Part shown: piece by piece, positions 50,633 through 60,699 of the stretch
Layout: each line of letters starts with the position of its first letter
Numbering within the stretch: the first letter of the stretch is position 1
Assembly (NCBI RefSeq): GCF_018122655.1
Contig: NZ_JAGRQC010000004.1
Coordinates: 186,001 to 250,000 of the forward strand
Length of the DNA: 64,000 nucleotides
Reading direction: 5' to 3'
Source of the DNA: Stakelama marina
GTDB lineage: Bacteria > Pseudomonadota > Alphaproteobacteria > Sphingomonadales > Sphingomonadaceae
Position numbers and translations under genes: made by a program
Notes under the pieces: generated by a model
Databases searched by the model: none
What the model saw: only the letters and a program-made list of their open reading frames with translations
What the model was told of the DNA's origin: nothing

Positions 50633-51859
50633 TCAGCTCGCAGTTTCCGTTGCCATCAGCGCATTCTTCAAATCCTCGACCAGGTCGGTTCGTTCCCAGG
50701 GGAAGCGGTCGCCATCGGCCTTGCGCCCGAAATGGCCATAGGCCGCGGAGGTGCGATAGATCGGCTTGTTGAGGCCCAGGTGCGTGCGGATCGCCCGCGG
50801 GGTCAGGCCGCCGAGCTTGGGATTCGTGCGAATCGCTTCCTCGATCTTTTCTTCCGGCACCTTGCCGGTGCCGTGCGTATCGACATAGATCGACAGCGGC
50901 TTCGACACGCCGATCGCATAGGCGAGCTGGATCGTGCAGCGGCGGGCGAGGCCGGCGGCGACGATATTCTTCGCCAGATAGCGCGTGATATAGGCCGCCG
51001 AACGGTCGACCTTGGTCGGGTCCTTGCCCGAAAATGCGCCGCCGCCATGCGGTGCCGCGCCGCCATAAGTGTCGACGATGATCTTGCGCCCGGTCAGCCC
51101 GGCATCGCCGTCGGGGCCGCCGATTTCGAACGTGCCGGTCGGGTTGATGTGATATTCGGTCTCGTCCGACAGGAGTTCGGCGGGAAGGATGTCGGCGATG
51201 ACGTCCTTCACATATTTCTTCAGCTCGGCTTCCTTTTCGCCTGCGTCATATCCCGGCGCGTGCTGGGTGGAGACGACGATCGCGGCGCAGGCGACCGGGC
51301 GGTCGTTTTCGAAGCGCAGCGTGACCTGGCTCTTGGCGTCGGGCTCGAGGAAGGGCGCCTTGCCCGACTTGCGGTCGGCGGCCATGCGCTGAAGGATCTT
51401 GTGGCTGTAATCGAGCGTCGCGGGCATCAGGTCGGGCGTATCGGCGACGGCATAACCGAACATGATGCCCTGGTCGCCGGCGCCTTCATCCTTGTTGCCG
51501 CTGGCATCGACACCCTGCGCGATATGGGCCGACTGGCCGTGGAGGTGATTTTCGAATTTCAGCGTTTCCCAGTGAAAACCGTCCTGCTCGTATCCGATTT
51601 CCTTGACGGTGTTGCGCACCGTCTGCTCGATTTCCTCAAGCGCTCCGGGTGCCCATTCGCCATTTTCGTATACGCCCTTGCAGCGGATTTCGCCCGCAAG
51701 CACGACGAGCTGCGTCGTGGTCAGCGTTTCGCAGGCGATGCGTGCCTCGGGATCCTTCGACAGGAAAAGATCGACGATGGCATCGGAAATCTGGTCGGAA
51801 ACCTTGTCGGGATGACCTTCGGAAACCGATTCGGACGTGAAGAGATAGCTGGAGCGCAT
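50633..51859 (-). CDS. metK: MetK, S-adenosylmethionine synthetase
   Basis: MetK makes S-adenosylmethionine from methionine and ATP. The 408-residue protein shows the N-terminal [20 protein letters not shown], the [12 protein letters not shown] motif and the P-loop-like [22 protein letters not shown] at 51,859 gives the canonical N terminus [10 protein letters not shown], and AGAGGA lies before it. An AT-rich palindrome sits 45-65 bp upstream. The product also feeds trmB and LuxI reactions. Confidence 0.97.
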   Translation of the reverse strand: MRSSYLFTSESVSEGHPDKVSDQISDAIVDLFLSKDPEARIACETLTTTQLVVLAGEIRCKGVYENGEWAPGALEEIEQTVRNTVKEIGYEQDGFHWETLKFENHLHGQSAHIAQGVDASGNKDEGAGDQGIMFGYAVADTPDLMPATLDYSHKILQRMAADRKSGKAPFLEPDAKSQVTLRFENDRPVACAAIVVSTQHAPGYDAGEKEAELKKYVKDVIADILPAELLSDETEYHINPTGTFEIGGPDGDAGLTGRKIIVDTYGGAAPHGGGAFSGKDPTKVDRSAAYITRYLAKNIVAAGLARRCTIQLAYAIGVSKPLSIYVDTHGTGKVPEEKIEEAIRTNPKLGGLTPRAIRTHLGLNKPIYRTSAAYGHFGRKADGDRFPWERTDLVEDLKNALMATETAS

Positions 51860-51903
51860 GAAAATCCTCTGCTGCTGCAAGAGTTTGCCCGCCTGATGCG
51901 GCG

Positions 51904-51923
51904 ATATAAAGAAATCGTTATAT
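51904..51923. promoter_or_regulatory. AT-rich palindromic site upstream of metK
   Basis: ATATAAAGAAATCGTTATAT is paired at 16 of 20 positions (ATATAA with TTATAT outer arms, GA with TC inside). It lies between lnt and metK, 45-64 bases upstream of the metK start. It resembles the AT-rich palindromes bound by ArsR-family regulators of methionine metabolism such as SahR. I saw no recognisable SAM riboswitch in the 70-bp gap. Confidence 0.55.
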
Positions 51924-51929
51924 GACGAT

Positions 51930-53477
51930 TTAGCGGTTGCGGCGGCGTAGTGCAACGGCTGCCGCGATGAACAGCAGGCCGACGATCGCGGCCATCCAGT
52001 TGCCGATCCGCGAAAACAGCGTCGGCGGCAGCGGCTTGGGCATCGGCACATCGACGACGCCTGCGGTGTAGCGCGGCACCGTGCCGACGAGCCGTCCATG
52101 CGCGTCGATCACCGCCGAAATGCCGTTGGGGGTGGAGCGCAGGATCGGCAGTCCCTCCTCGATCGCGCGCATCCGCGCCTGGGCGAGATGTTCGGGCGGG
52201 CCCCAGTTGCCGAACCATGCGTCGTTCGACGGGTTGAAGAGGATGTCGGGACGGTTCGCTTCGTCGACCACCTGGCCGGAGAAAATAATCTCGTAGCAGA
52301 TCTGCATCCCGACCTTGCCATAGCCGGGCATCGTCAGCGTCTGCGGTCCCGGTCCGGGCAAGAAGTCGTAGTCCCCCGCCACCAGCCGCGACAGGCCGAG
52401 CGGTTCGAGCAGCCAGCGCATCGGTAGATATTCGCCATAGGGCACCAGATGCGCCTTGTCATAGCGTCCGGTCAGACTGCCGTCGGGTCGGATGGCGAAG
52501 ATCGAATTGCCCGCGCCCTTAAGGTCGCCCTGCTTGTCGAATTCCAGCGCGGTGCTGCCGACCAGCGCGATGTCCTTCGGCCCCAGCAGCGCAGCGATCC
52601 GGTCGCGCGCGAGTTCCGGCGACGATTGCCAGTACCATTGCGGGGGATAACCGTCTTCGAGGAAGTAGGTCACTTCTCCCTCTGGCCAGAGCAGCAGGCG
52701 CGGATGGCCCTGAGGCGGTCCGCTCAATCGAAGGAGGCGCGAGAACACATATTCGCCGTGATTGGGCGTCGGCGTTACTTCCTGTCCGACATTGGGCTGG
52801 ACGACGCGGACGTGCGGCGCCCCTGGCGCATCGGGCGGCATGGCTCCCGGCACGGCGGCGACGCCGAACGCGACGACTATGATCGCGGTCGCCCCGGCAA
52901 AGGCCCAGCGGCGATGGAAGGCGGCGACGATCGCACCGGCGATCACGATCGTTACCCCCGACAGCGCATAGGTGCCGATCCAGCGCGTCGCCTGCGCCAC
53001 GCCGCCAGCGGGCAACCACATCACCGCGAGCGGATTCCACGCATAGCCGGTGAACATCGTCGCGCGCAGATATTCGGTGGCGATCCACGCGGCGGCAAAG
53101 GCGAAGGCATAGCCGGCATCGGGCCTCGATCCACGCCCATAGCGCCAGGCAAGACCGGCCGCCATCGCCGGATAGACGGCGAGATAGAGCGCCAGCGCGA
53201 CCACCGCGACATAGCCGAGCGCGGGCGGCATCCTGTCCTGAAAGTCGAAGGCGTGCTGGATCCAGTTGTTGCCAACGGTGAAATGGCCGAGCCCGAACAG
53301 CCATCCGCGCCACAATGCGCCCTTCAGGCTCGGCGCGTCGAATATCAGCCACATCCACAGCGCAAGACAGGCAAGTGTCAGCGGCCAGAGGTCGAGCGGC
53401 GCGAATCCGGTGGCCGAAGCAAGGCCGATCAGGAGCGCGGTCCAGTGCGGGTGGCGAAGCAGGAGGCGACGTAGCAT
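51930..53477 (-). CDS. lnt: Lnt, apolipoprotein N-acyltransferase
   Basis: Lnt adds the third acyl chain to lipoproteins at the inner membrane. The protein of about 515 residues has an N-terminal membrane domain of six or so helices and a nitrilase-type domain. The catalytic triad is visible: Glu in LLLWPEGEV, Lys in [15 protein letters not shown] and Cys in [10 protein letters not shown]. One more transmembrane helix closes the C terminus. ATG at 53,477 was chosen. It lies 70 bp upstream of metK on the same strand. Confidence 0.95.
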   Translation of the reverse strand: MLRRLLLRHPHWTALLIGLASATGFAPLDLWPLTLACLALWMWLIFDAPSLKGALWRGWLFGLGHFTVGNNWIQHAFDFQDRMPPALGYVAVVALALYLAVYPAMAAGLAWRYGRGSRPDAGYAFAFAAAWIATEYLRATMFTGYAWNPLAVMWLPAGGVAQATRWIGTYALSGVTIVIAGAIVAAFHRRWAFAGATAIIVVAFGVAAVPGAMPPDAPGAPHVRVVQPNVGQEVTPTPNHGEYVFSRLLRLSGPPQGHPRLLLWPEGEVTYFLEDGYPPQWYWQSSPELARDRIAALLGPKDIALVGSTALEFDKQGDLKGAGNSIFAIRPDGSLTGRYDKAHLVPYGEYLPMRWLLEPLGLSRLVAGDYDFLPGPGPQTLTMPGYGKVGMQICYEIIFSGQVVDEANRPDILFNPSNDAWFGNWGPPEHLAQARMRAIEEGLPILRSTPNGISAVIDAHGRLVGTVPRYTAGVVDVPMPKPLPPTLFSRIGNWMAAIVGLLFIAAAVALRRRNR

Positions 53478-53566
53478 CGCCGGCCGGTATTGCCGGGAAA
53501 GCGCGGACGGGCAAGCGCTCTTGCGGGAGGCTCCCAAAACGCACCGAGGATGCTAGGGAGATGCCA

Positions 53567-53989
53567 ATGACCAGCGTTCGCCCCTTTCATCTCGCCTTTC
53601 CGGTTCACGATCTTGCCGCGGCACGGCAATTCTATGGTGGCATCCTCGGCTGCCGAGAGGGGCGGAGCGCCGACCGCTGGATCGATTTCGACCTGTTCGG
53701 GCATCAGATCGTCGCGCATCTCGATGAGGCGGCACGCGCCGGCGGGGCATCGAACCCGGTCGATGGCCATGACGTTCCGGTGCCGCATTTCGGTGTCGTG
53801 CTGACCATGCCCGATTGGGAAGCGCTCGCCGATCGCGTGCGCGACGCAGGCATCGCGTTCGGCATCGAACCGCATGTCCGGTTCAAGGGGCAGCCCGGCG
53901 AGCAGGCGACGATGTTCTTTTTCGACCCCAGCGGCAACGCGCTCGAGTTCAAGGCGTTCGCCGACGATGCGATGCTGTTCGCGACCTGA
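53567..53989 (+). CDS. Glyoxalase/VOC-superfamily protein
   Basis: This protein of about 140 residues has the paired beta-alpha-beta-beta-beta layout of the VOC superfamily. The N-terminal [23 protein letters not shown] and the C-terminal [14 protein letters not shown] carry probable metal ligands. The substrate is unknown. ATG at 53,567 with GGGAG at 53,556-53,560 was chosen over ATG 53,561, which is too close to the ribosome binding site. It is divergent from lnt. Confidence 0.85.
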   Translation: MTSVRPFHLAFPVHDLAAARQFYGGILGCREGRSADRWIDFDLFGHQIVAHLDEAARAGGASNPVDGHDVPVPHFGVVLTMPDWEALADRVRDAGIAFGIEPHVRFKGQPGEQATMFFFDPSGNALEFKAFADDAMLFAT

Positions 53990-54004
53990 ACGACTGGATT
54001 GAAC

Positions 54005-54307
54005 ATGGCAGAACCGATCACCGTCGATATTCCGCACAAGCTTGGCCGCGACGCAGCGAGAGCGCGGCTCGACAGCGGCATCGGCAAGCTTGCCGACATG
54101 TTTCCAGGTGGTGCCGAGGTCGAGCATCGCTGGGAAGGTGACGTCATGCACTTCACCATCGCCGCGATGGGGCAGCGCGTCGCCAGCACGCTGCAACCGT
54201 TCGACGATCATGTTCATGCGGTGGTCGATCTGCCGCCCTTTTTGGCCTTGTTCGCCGACAAGATTCGCGAGAAGCTGCGCCGCGAAGGACCGAAACTGCT
54301 CGAATAG
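54005..54307 (+). CDS. Polyhydroxyalkanoic acid system family protein
   Basis: This 100-residue protein matches the small PHA-granule-region family: VDIPHKLGRDAARARLDSGIGKL, then WEGDVMHFTIAAMGQ and a charged C terminus. The family is named after polyhydroxyalkanoate gene regions, but the molecular function is not established. It starts 15 bases after the glyoxalase-like gene, so the two may be co-transcribed. Confidence 0.8.
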   Translation: MAEPITVDIPHKLGRDAARARLDSGIGKLADMFPGGAEVEHRWEGDVMHFTIAAMGQRVASTLQPFDDHVHAVVDLPPFLALFADKIREKLRREGPKLLE

Positions 54308-54373
54308 CGGAACCGGTGCCGCTGTGCGGCCGTTTGGAATTCCGCAAGGTTCACGGGAGACAATGGCACCGCG

Positions 54374-55153
54374 ATGACGGGAATCGGCACCAGTATCGCC
54401 AAATTTGTGGGCGTCGCCGTCGTAGTAGCGGTTCCGACCGGAATGGTGCTCGGCAGTTATACCACCGGGCATATGCGCCGCGACTATCTCTATGGTTACA
54501 ACATGCCGAGCGAGGGTAGCGAGGCCGAGCCCGTGCCCTATGTCGTGCCGAAGGCGGCGAAGGTGGAACAGGCCGCGATATATCCCGCACCACCGCCATC
54601 GGCGCTTCCGCCCGACAGCGACGGGTTCGACGATCAGGCATATCTTGCCGGCTATGACCGTGAACAGGCCGGCGGTGGTTCCGACGATTATCGCTATGAC
54701 GACGCGACGGCATCGTCATATCGCGACGATTACGCCGATACCGATGCGGGCGATGGGTACGCCTATAACGATGCCCGAGGCAGCGACGGATATGCGTATC
54801 GGGAACGCCGCGCCGGTGACGATCGGCGGCCCGCGCACGCCGCGCGGCGCGAGGCGGAGGACGATCCATTCATTGCGCAGACCCGGCGCGTCGACCGGCA
54901 TCGCCGCTATCATGCGGGCCGGGCGGCCGACAGCCCTGAGCCCGCTTACGCCGACGGTGCGCGGCCACGCGAAGCGGTCGCATATGCCGATGCCGGGCCG
55001 GAAAGCTCACGCTATTCGGTGCATACGCCCGCCGGCACCGTGACCGTCACGCGTTCGAGCGGCGGCGTGACGGTGTCGAGCCCCGCCGGCGTGTCGCAGC
55101 GGTCGCAGGCGACGCAGCCGCCGGCCGAGGATTATTACTCGCCTGCCGATTGA
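54374..55153 (+). CDS. Hypothetical membrane-anchored low-complexity protein
   Basis: This 259-residue protein has an N-terminal hydrophobic segment (about residues 8-30, KFVGVAVVVAVPTGMVLGSY) and a long tail rich in Asp, Tyr, Ala, Arg and Ser. The tail has DDYRYDD-like stretches and no recognisable domain. It probably faces the periplasm as a disordered region. A short GTVTVTRSSGGVTVSSP repeat-like patch lies near the C terminus. It overlaps the following minus-strand gene tail to tail by 19 bp. I do not recognise a family. Confidence 0.6.
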   Translation: MTGIGTSIAKFVGVAVVVAVPTGMVLGSYTTGHMRRDYLYGYNMPSEGSEAEPVPYVVPKAAKVEQAAIYPAPPPSALPPDSDGFDDQAYLAGYDREQAGGGSDDYRYDDATASSYRDDYADTDAGDGYAYNDARGSDGYAYRERRAGDDRRPAHAARREAEDDPFIAQTRRVDRHRRYHAGRAADSPEPAYADGARPREAVAYADAGPESSRYSVHTPAGTVTVTRSSGGVTVSSPAGVSQRSQATQPPAEDYYSPAD

Positions 55154-56514
55154 GCGGCTTCTCTCGCATCCGAATTCGATTTCGTGGCGGTCACGCGCCA
55201 CACGATATTGCCGACATCGTCCGCGACCAGCAGGGCGCCTTTCGGCCCGGCAATGACGCCGGCGGGGCGCCCACGCGCATCGCCGTTCTTGTCGAGAAAG
55301 CCGGTCAGAACGTTGATCGGCTTGGTCGCCTTGGCCGGGAATCCATTGGCCGAAAACGGCACGAACACGACCTTGTACCCCGATGGCGGAACGCGGTTCC
55401 ATGATCCGTGCTCGCCGATGAAGGCGCCGCGCGAGAAGCGCTTGCCGAGATCGGTGCCCGCGGCAAAGGTCAGCCCCAGCGGCGCGGTATGCGCGCCCAG
55501 CGCATAGTCGGGGCGCGCGACATATTGCCGCATGTCCTCGCCATCCGGGCCGACGCTGTCGATGCGCGGATCCTTGTATCCGCCCCAGAAATACCAGGGC
55601 CAGCCGTAGAAATTGCCGAAATTGACCTCGGTCAGATAATCGGGCGGCATGTCCGATCCCATCATGTCGCGCGCGTTGACGACGGTCCATAGCCGCCCGC
55701 TATCGGGATTGACCGCCAGCCCGTTGGGGTTGCGCAGCCCGGTCGCGAACACGCGCGCGGTCTTCGTCTTTGGATCGACCTTGATGATGCGGGCGCGACC
55801 CCGTTCGGCCGCCATTCCGTTATCGGCGAGGTTGGTCGACGATCCGATCGTGACCCAAAGCGTGCCGTCGGCGGGGTCGGGCAGGATATTGCGCGTCCAG
55901 TGATCGCCGCCGCCCGGCAGGTCGATGATCTTTTCGGGCTTGGCGGAGATCCGCGTTTCGCCGGGCTTGTAGGGAAAGCGCAGCAGCGCGTCGGTATCGG
56001 CGACGTACAGCCAGTCGCCGACCAGCGCCATGCCGAAGGGCGAGTTGAGCCCGCTGAGCAATACCGAGCGCTGATCGGCCTTGCCGTCCCCGGTCGTGTC
56101 GCGCAGCAACGTGATACGATTGGCCGACGGTACGTCCGCGCCGGCGCGGTGCATCAGCTTTTTCCTCACCCATCCCTTGATGCCGCCATCCTTGCGCGGC
56201 GGCGAATTGGTTTCCGCAACCAGCACGTCGCCATTGGGAAGCGCATAGAGCCAGCGCGGATGATCGAGCCCACGCGCGAACGCGGCGACCTTCAGGCCGG
56301 CGGCAGGGGTCGGCGTCTCGCCCTGTTTCCATCCGACCGCCTTGGCGACATCGACCGTCGGTATCGTCTGTTCGCGCGGTACGCTGAGTTGCGGCACGCG
56401 CCCGGTCACCGCCAATTCGGAAAGCTGCGCCCGGTCGGGCGTCAGCAACCAGATGATCGTTCCGATGGCGAGGAGGAGAAGCAGGCCGAGCGAAATCAGG
56501 ATATGTCTGCGCAT
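55135..56514 (-). CDS. PQQ/sorbosone dehydrogenase-like beta-propeller protein
   Basis: The 459-residue protein has an N-terminal membrane anchor (LISLGLLLLLAIGTIIWLL) and a six-bladed beta-propeller of the glucose/sorbosone dehydrogenase type. Recognisable parts are GLDHPRWLYALPNGDVLVAE, RNPNGLAVNPDSGRLW and FVPFSANGFP. It is likely a periplasmic membrane-anchored enzyme using PQQ, but the substrate is not known. It separates corC from lnt, which in many related genomes lie next to each other. Confidence 0.83.
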   Translation of the reverse strand: MRRHILISLGLLLLLAIGTIIWLLTPDRAQLSELAVTGRVPQLSVPREQTIPTVDVAKAVGWKQGETPTPAAGLKVAAFARGLDHPRWLYALPNGDVLVAETNSPPRKDGGIKGWVRKKLMHRAGADVPSANRITLLRDTTGDGKADQRSVLLSGLNSPFGMALVGDWLYVADTDALLRFPYKPGETRISAKPEKIIDLPGGGDHWTRNILPDPADGTLWVTIGSSTNLADNGMAAERGRARIIKVDPKTKTARVFATGLRNPNGLAVNPDSGRLWTVVNARDMMGSDMPPDYLTEVNFGNFYGWPWYFWGGYKDPRIDSVGPDGEDMRQYVARPDYALGAHTAPLGLTFAAGTDLGKRFSRGAFIGEHGSWNRVPPSGYKVVFVPFSANGFPAKATKPINVLTGFLDKNGDARGRPAGVIAGPKGALLVADDVGNIVWRVTATKSNSDAREAAQSAGE

Positions 56515-56581
56515 GGCCTTTCAGATAGGCCGGGTGCCGCCAGTCACCAAGGACAAACCGTGCGGAATGTACGCCGCGGCG

Positions 56582-57496
56582 CTATTCTTCCTCGATATGC
56601 GGCGTCGGTGGGTGGAGGCGAAGGCGCAGCACGCGCCGCGAATCGCCCTCCAGTATCTCGAGCTTCCATCCGCTCGGATGGTCGAGCACCTCGCCGGGTT
56701 CGGGCACATGCCCCGCCAGCACGAAGGCGAGCCCGCCCAGCGTATCGACATCTTCCTCGACCTCGCCCAGCCGCGCGTCGATCGTCTCGGCAACGTCTTC
56801 CAGTTCGGCGCGGGCATCGGCTTCCCACATTCCGTCGTCGAGCGGCACCATCAGCGCGGTCGGCGCCTCGTCATGCTCGTCTTCGATTTCGCCGACGATC
56901 TCTTCGACCAGGTCCTCGATCGTAATCAGCCCTTCGGTGCCCGAATATTCGTCGAGCACGATGGCGAGGTGCGTCCGGCTCTGCTGCATCCGCGCGAGCA
57001 GGTCGAGCGTGCCCATCGATTGCGGGACGTAAAGCGGCTGGCGGATGAGCTGCTGGATGCTGTCGGGGCGCGGCGTATCGGACGCCAGTATCGCGAACAC
57101 GTCCTTTACGTGAATCATCCCGATGACGGTATCGAGATCGTCGCGATAGACGGGCAGGCGGCTGTGGCCCGCTTCCGCGAACAGTTTCACCAGCTCGTCG
57201 AAGCTGGTCTGTTCCTCGACCGCGAGCATGTCGGCGCGCGGCACGCCGACATCGCCCGCGTCGCGCTCGCCGAAATGGAGCAGGTTCTTGAGCATCTGCA
57301 GCTCGATCGGGGCGAGGTCGCCCGCAACCGGCGCTTCGGTGTCGGCCTCGTGCTCGACGATGACCTCCTCGATCCGCTCGCGGAGCGTATCGACATGGTC
57401 GTCACCGAACAGCAGCGCGCGCAGGCCTCGCCATAATCCGCCGCTTTCGCTATTACTACTGTCGCCGTTCCCGGCGCTACTTTGGCCCTCTGGCAT
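56582..57496 (-). CDS. corC: CorC/HlyC-type CBS-domain protein
   Basis: The 304-residue cytoplasmic protein has a tandem CBS domain (VPRADMLAVEEQTSFDELVK and the following repeat with RTHLAIVLDEYSGTEGLITIED) and a C-terminal CorC_HlyC domain. It is linked to magnesium/cobalt efflux in the family. It is 11 bp downstream of ybeY and on the same strand, so it belongs to the phoH-ybeY-corC operon. The transmembrane DUF21 domain of longer relatives is absent, normal for the short CorC type. Confidence 0.9.
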   Translation of the reverse strand: MPEGQSSAGNGDSSNSESGGLWRGLRALLFGDDHVDTLRERIEEVIVEHEADTEAPVAGDLAPIELQMLKNLLHFGERDAGDVGVPRADMLAVEEQTSFDELVKLFAEAGHSRLPVYRDDLDTVIGMIHVKDVFAILASDTPRPDSIQQLIRQPLYVPQSMGTLDLLARMQQSRTHLAIVLDEYSGTEGLITIEDLVEEIVGEIEDEHDEAPTALMVPLDDGMWEADARAELEDVAETIDARLGEVEEDVDTLGGLAFVLAGHVPEPGEVLDHPSGWKLEILEGDSRRVLRLRLHPPTPHIEEE

Positions 57497-57507
57497 TGGG
57501 GGTCTCG

Positions 57508-58020
57508 TCAGTCCTCGCGCACGGGGTAGGGATCGTGCAGGCCGAGCGCGTCCATTGCCGCGCGTTCGATATCCTCCATGGCCTCCGCTTCCGCTTCCCC
57601 CTGATGGTCGTAGCCCAATAAATGCAGGCAGCCATGAACAATCAAGTGGGTTGCGTGATCGGCGACCGAAATTTCGCGTTCCGCGGCTTCTTCCGCGCAG
57701 ACACCATGCGCGAGGATGATGTCGCCAAGCAGTACCTCGCCATCGTCCGAATTGAGCGTGACGGTTTCCATCAGGTCGGGCTGGATCATCGGAAAGGACA
57801 GCACGTTGGTCGGCTTGTCCTTCTTGCGATATTGTTTGTTGAGCGTCCGGACCTCGTCATTGCCGGCCAGCCGGACAGAGATTTCGACGAGCGCGGGGTC
57901 ATCCACCCATGCGGCTTGCGGGGTGCGGCCGATTGCCGCTCTGGCGGCTTCGCCGGCGAGCTTTTCCCAATCGATATCGCTGGCCCAGGGGGCTTCGCGC
58001 TGGACGGCTAGTTCAAGCAT
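57508..58020 (-). CDS. ybeY: YbeY, endoribonuclease for 16S rRNA maturation
   Basis: This 170-residue metalloprotein has the zinc motif HLIVHGCLHLLGYDHQGEAE (three His). It acts in 16S rRNA 3'-end processing and ribosome quality control. The N-terminal part fits the family (NKQYRKKDKPTNVLSFP). It lies 20 bp downstream of phoH and 11 bp upstream of corC. Confidence 0.95.
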   Translation of the reverse strand: MLELAVQREAPWASDIDWEKLAGEAARAAIGRTPQAAWVDDPALVEISVRLAGNDEVRTLNKQYRKKDKPTNVLSFPMIQPDLMETVTLNSDDGEVLLGDIILAHGVCAEEAAEREISVADHATHLIVHGCLHLLGYDHQGEAEAEAMEDIERAAMDALGLHDPYPVRED

Positions 58021-58040
58021 TGTCAGTCCCGTGTTGGTTA

Positions 58041-59045
58041 TCAGACGGCGCCATGCTGTCCCTCATAGGCATCGACGATGCGGCCGACGATGGGATGGCG
58101 CACGACATCGGCGGCGGTGAAGCGCGCCATCGCGATCCCTTCCAGCCCTTCGAGCCGCCCGACTGCGTCGGCCAGCCCCGAGGCGGGGATGCCGCCCGGG
58201 ATATCGACCTGTTGCGGATCGCCGCAGATCACCATCCGGCTGTTCTGGCCGAACCGGGTGAGGAACATTTTCATCTGCGCAGGCGTGGTGTTCTGCGCTT
58301 CGTCGAGGATCACAAAGGCGTCGGACAGCGTGCGACCGCGCATGAAGGCGATCGGCGCGATTTCGATCTCCCCGGACGAAATGCGCCGCTCGACCTGCTC
58401 GGCGGGCAGGCAGTCGTAGAGCGCGTCGTAGAGCGGACGGAGATAGGGATCGACCTTCTCCTTCATGTCGCCGGGCAGAAAGCCGATGCGCTCGCCCGCC
58501 TCGACCGCGGGGCGCGACAGGATGAGGCGCTGGACGCTGCCGGTGATGAGCTGCGCGACCGCCTGCGCAACCGCGAGGTAGGTCTTGCCGGTGCCGGCGG
58601 GGCCGAGCGCGAAGATCATGTCGTTCGACACCAGCGCCTTCATGTAATGCGTCTGCGCGACCGAACGCGGCACGATCGTCTTCTTGCGCGTGCGGATCAT
58701 GATCGACGGCGGTGTGGATTTCTCGGCGCGGACGATGCCGTCGAGCGTCGGTTCCTCCGACATCGCGATCACCGCTTCGATCAGCCCGGTATCGACTTCT
58801 TCGCCGCGGATCAGCCGCGACTGGAGCTCCTGCAGCACTTCGCGGGCATGCGCGACCGCTTCGGCCGATCCCTCGATCCCGACGCGGTCGCCGCGCGCGG
58901 TGATGTAGACGCCCAGCCGCTCTTCGAGCGCGAGCAGGTTCGCGTCGAACTCGCCGAACAATTGCGGCAGCAACTGCGGCTTGTCGAACGTCACCTCGAC
59001 GCGGCTGCGTTCGCCCGACTGGGCGGGCACGGGCTTACGGCTCAT
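58041..59045 (-). CDS. phoH: PhoH-family ATPase
   Basis: The 334-residue protein has Walker A (LGPAGTGKTYLAVA) and Walker B (VILDEAQNTTP) of PhoH-type ATPases, with IPGGIPASGLADAV further on. The family is linked to RNA metabolism because it sits beside ybeY in many genomes. It starts with ATG at 59,045. A gene-free gap of about 300 bp separates it from miaB. Confidence 0.95.
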   Translation of the reverse strand: MSRKPVPAQSGERSRVEVTFDKPQLLPQLFGEFDANLLALEERLGVYITARGDRVGIEGSAEAVAHAREVLQELQSRLIRGEEVDTGLIEAVIAMSEEPTLDGIVRAEKSTPPSIMIRTRKKTIVPRSVAQTHYMKALVSNDMIFALGPAGTGKTYLAVAQAVAQLITGSVQRLILSRPAVEAGERIGFLPGDMKEKVDPYLRPLYDALYDCLPAEQVERRISSGEIEIAPIAFMRGRTLSDAFVILDEAQNTTPAQMKMFLTRFGQNSRMVICGDPQQVDIPGGIPASGLADAVGRLEGLEGIAMARFTAADVVRHPIVGRIVDAYEGQHGAV

Positions 59046-59342
59046 GCGATCCTCTCATGGGCGCTCGTGGCGCGGTTCGACCGCGCCATGTGGTGCCGAA
59101 GGGTTGGGAAGGCAACAGTGCGCGCGGGGCCATGGTTCCCGTGAAAAGACGGCGCGGGCGCGGCGAACTGCATGCGAGAGGAGTGTGACAGAAGCCGCAG
59201 CAACTGGCGAGAGGGAAAAACACCAGGCTGCAAACCGGGGAGGCGAGGTCCATAGCCCCCTTCCTCCCTTCCAGGGAGGGGCGGCGGTTGGGTGGCGAGC
59301 GTGAGCGGGCACGGATGACGAGCGCCGGCGCTCGCCGCCTTC
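59046..59342. repeat. Intergenic region with REP-like inverted repeat between miaB and phoH
   Basis: This 297-bp gap has no convincing gene. At 59,263-59,279 CCTCCCT-TCC-AGGGAGG forms a perfect 7-bp inverted repeat in a purine/pyrimidine-skewed stretch. It is like the short palindromic repeats scattered through sphingomonad genomes. It could act as a transcription terminator for miaB or be a dispersed repeat; no U-tract is present. Confidence 0.5.
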
Positions 59343-60653
59343 TCAGGCCGCGGCTTTCACCCGTTCCACGCCGGCCAGGCTGTTCGGGCCGGCGCGTTCG
59401 ATATCGACGGTCACCATGTCGCCGATCTGCGCATCGGTCGCCAGATGGACCGATTGCAGCCAGGGTGACTTGCCGAGCATCTGGCCGGGATGCTTGCCTC
59501 TGCGCTCGATCAGCACGTCGCAGGTCTTGCCGACCGTTGCTTCGTTGAACGCCGCCTGATCGCGGTTGAGCGCTGCCTGGAGCCGTTGCAGGCGTTCGTC
59601 CATCACCCCGCGCGGGACGGCGCCGTCCATCTCGGCCGCCGGGGTGCCCGGACGCGGCGAATATTTGAAACTGAATGCCTGCGAATAGCGGACCTCGTCG
59701 ACAAGGCGCAGCGTGTCCTCGAACTCGGCATCGGTTTCGCCGGGAAAGCCGACGATGAAGTCGCCCGACAGTGCAATGTCGGGCCGCGCCTCGCGCACAC
59801 GATCGAGGATGCGCAGATAGCTGTCGCGGCTGTGGCTGCGGTTCATGGCTTTCAGCACGCGATCATTGCCCGACTGCACCGGCAGGTGGAGATAGGGCAT
59901 CAGCTTTTCCACGTCGCGGTGCGCGTCGATCAGGCGCTGCGTCATGTCGTTGGGATGGCTGGTCGTATAGCGGATGCGCGCCAGCCCCTCGATCCGGTCG
60001 AGATCGCGGATCAGCGCGTCGAGCCCGCGACCATCCTCGTCCGCCCAGGCGTTCACATTCTGGCCGAGCAGCGTGATTTCGCGCGCACCGGCATCGACCA
60101 GTGCCCTGGCCTCGTCGACGATCGCGGCAAAGGGGCGGCTGACCTCCGCGCCGCGCGTATAGGGGACGACGCAATAGGTGCAGAATTTGTCGCAGCCTTC
60201 CTGAACGGTAAGGAACGCGCCCGGTGCTACGCGGCGGCGCGCGGGCAGCGCGCCGAACTTGCTGGCGAGCGGCATATCGGTATCGAGCGCGGCCTTGCCG
60301 CCCGCGGCGTCGGCGACGAGCTTCGGCAGGTTGTGATAGGCCTGCGGCCCCACGACGACATCGACCTGCGCGCGGCGAACGATTTCCTCGCCCTCCGCCT
60401 GCGCGACGCAGCCGGCGACCGCGATCATCGGCTTGCGGCCGCCTTTGCGCAGCCGGCCGATGTCCGAATAGACCTTTTCGGTCGCCTTTTCGCGGATATG
60501 GCAGGTGTTGAGGACGACCAGATCGGCCTCCTCCGCGCTCGCGGCGGCGCTCAGGCCCTGCTCGGCCATCAGTTCGCTCATGCGTTCGCCGTCATAGACG
60601 TTCATCTGACAGCCGAACGACTTCACATGATAGGTTTTGGGAGTCTTCGCCAT
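59343..60653 (-). CDS. miaB: MiaB, tRNA-2-methylthio-N6-isopentenyladenosine synthase
   Basis: The 436-residue radical-SAM enzyme adds the 2-methylthio group to A37 of tRNA. The radical-SAM cluster motif is CDKFCTYC. Three N-terminal cysteines for the second cluster are in [18 protein letters not shown] and VAGCVAQ. A C-terminal TRAM domain (from about residue 370) completes it. The start is ATG at 60,653. It belongs with phoH, ybeY and corC on the same strand. Confidence 0.96.
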   Translation of the reverse strand: MAKTPKTYHVKSFGCQMNVYDGERMSELMAEQGLSAAASAEEADLVVLNTCHIREKATEKVYSDIGRLRKGGRKPMIAVAGCVAQAEGEEIVRRAQVDVVVGPQAYHNLPKLVADAAGGKAALDTDMPLASKFGALPARRRVAPGAFLTVQEGCDKFCTYCVVPYTRGAEVSRPFAAIVDEARALVDAGAREITLLGQNVNAWADEDGRGLDALIRDLDRIEGLARIRYTTSHPNDMTQRLIDAHRDVEKLMPYLHLPVQSGNDRVLKAMNRSHSRDSYLRILDRVREARPDIALSGDFIVGFPGETDAEFEDTLRLVDEVRYSQAFSFKYSPRPGTPAAEMDGAVPRGVMDERLQRLQAALNRDQAAFNEATVGKTCDVLIERRGKHPGQMLGKSPWLQSVHLATDAQIGDMVTVDIERAGPNSLAGVERVKAAA

Positions 60654-60699
60654 GGCGGCGCGCTATAGCCGAAGCCGGAGTGCTTCGTAAGGGGCGGCG

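Noticed and set aside
51860..51929. SAM riboswitch upstream of metK
   Set aside because: The 70-bp gap is too short for most SAM riboswitches and shows only the AT-rich palindrome, which fits a protein site better.
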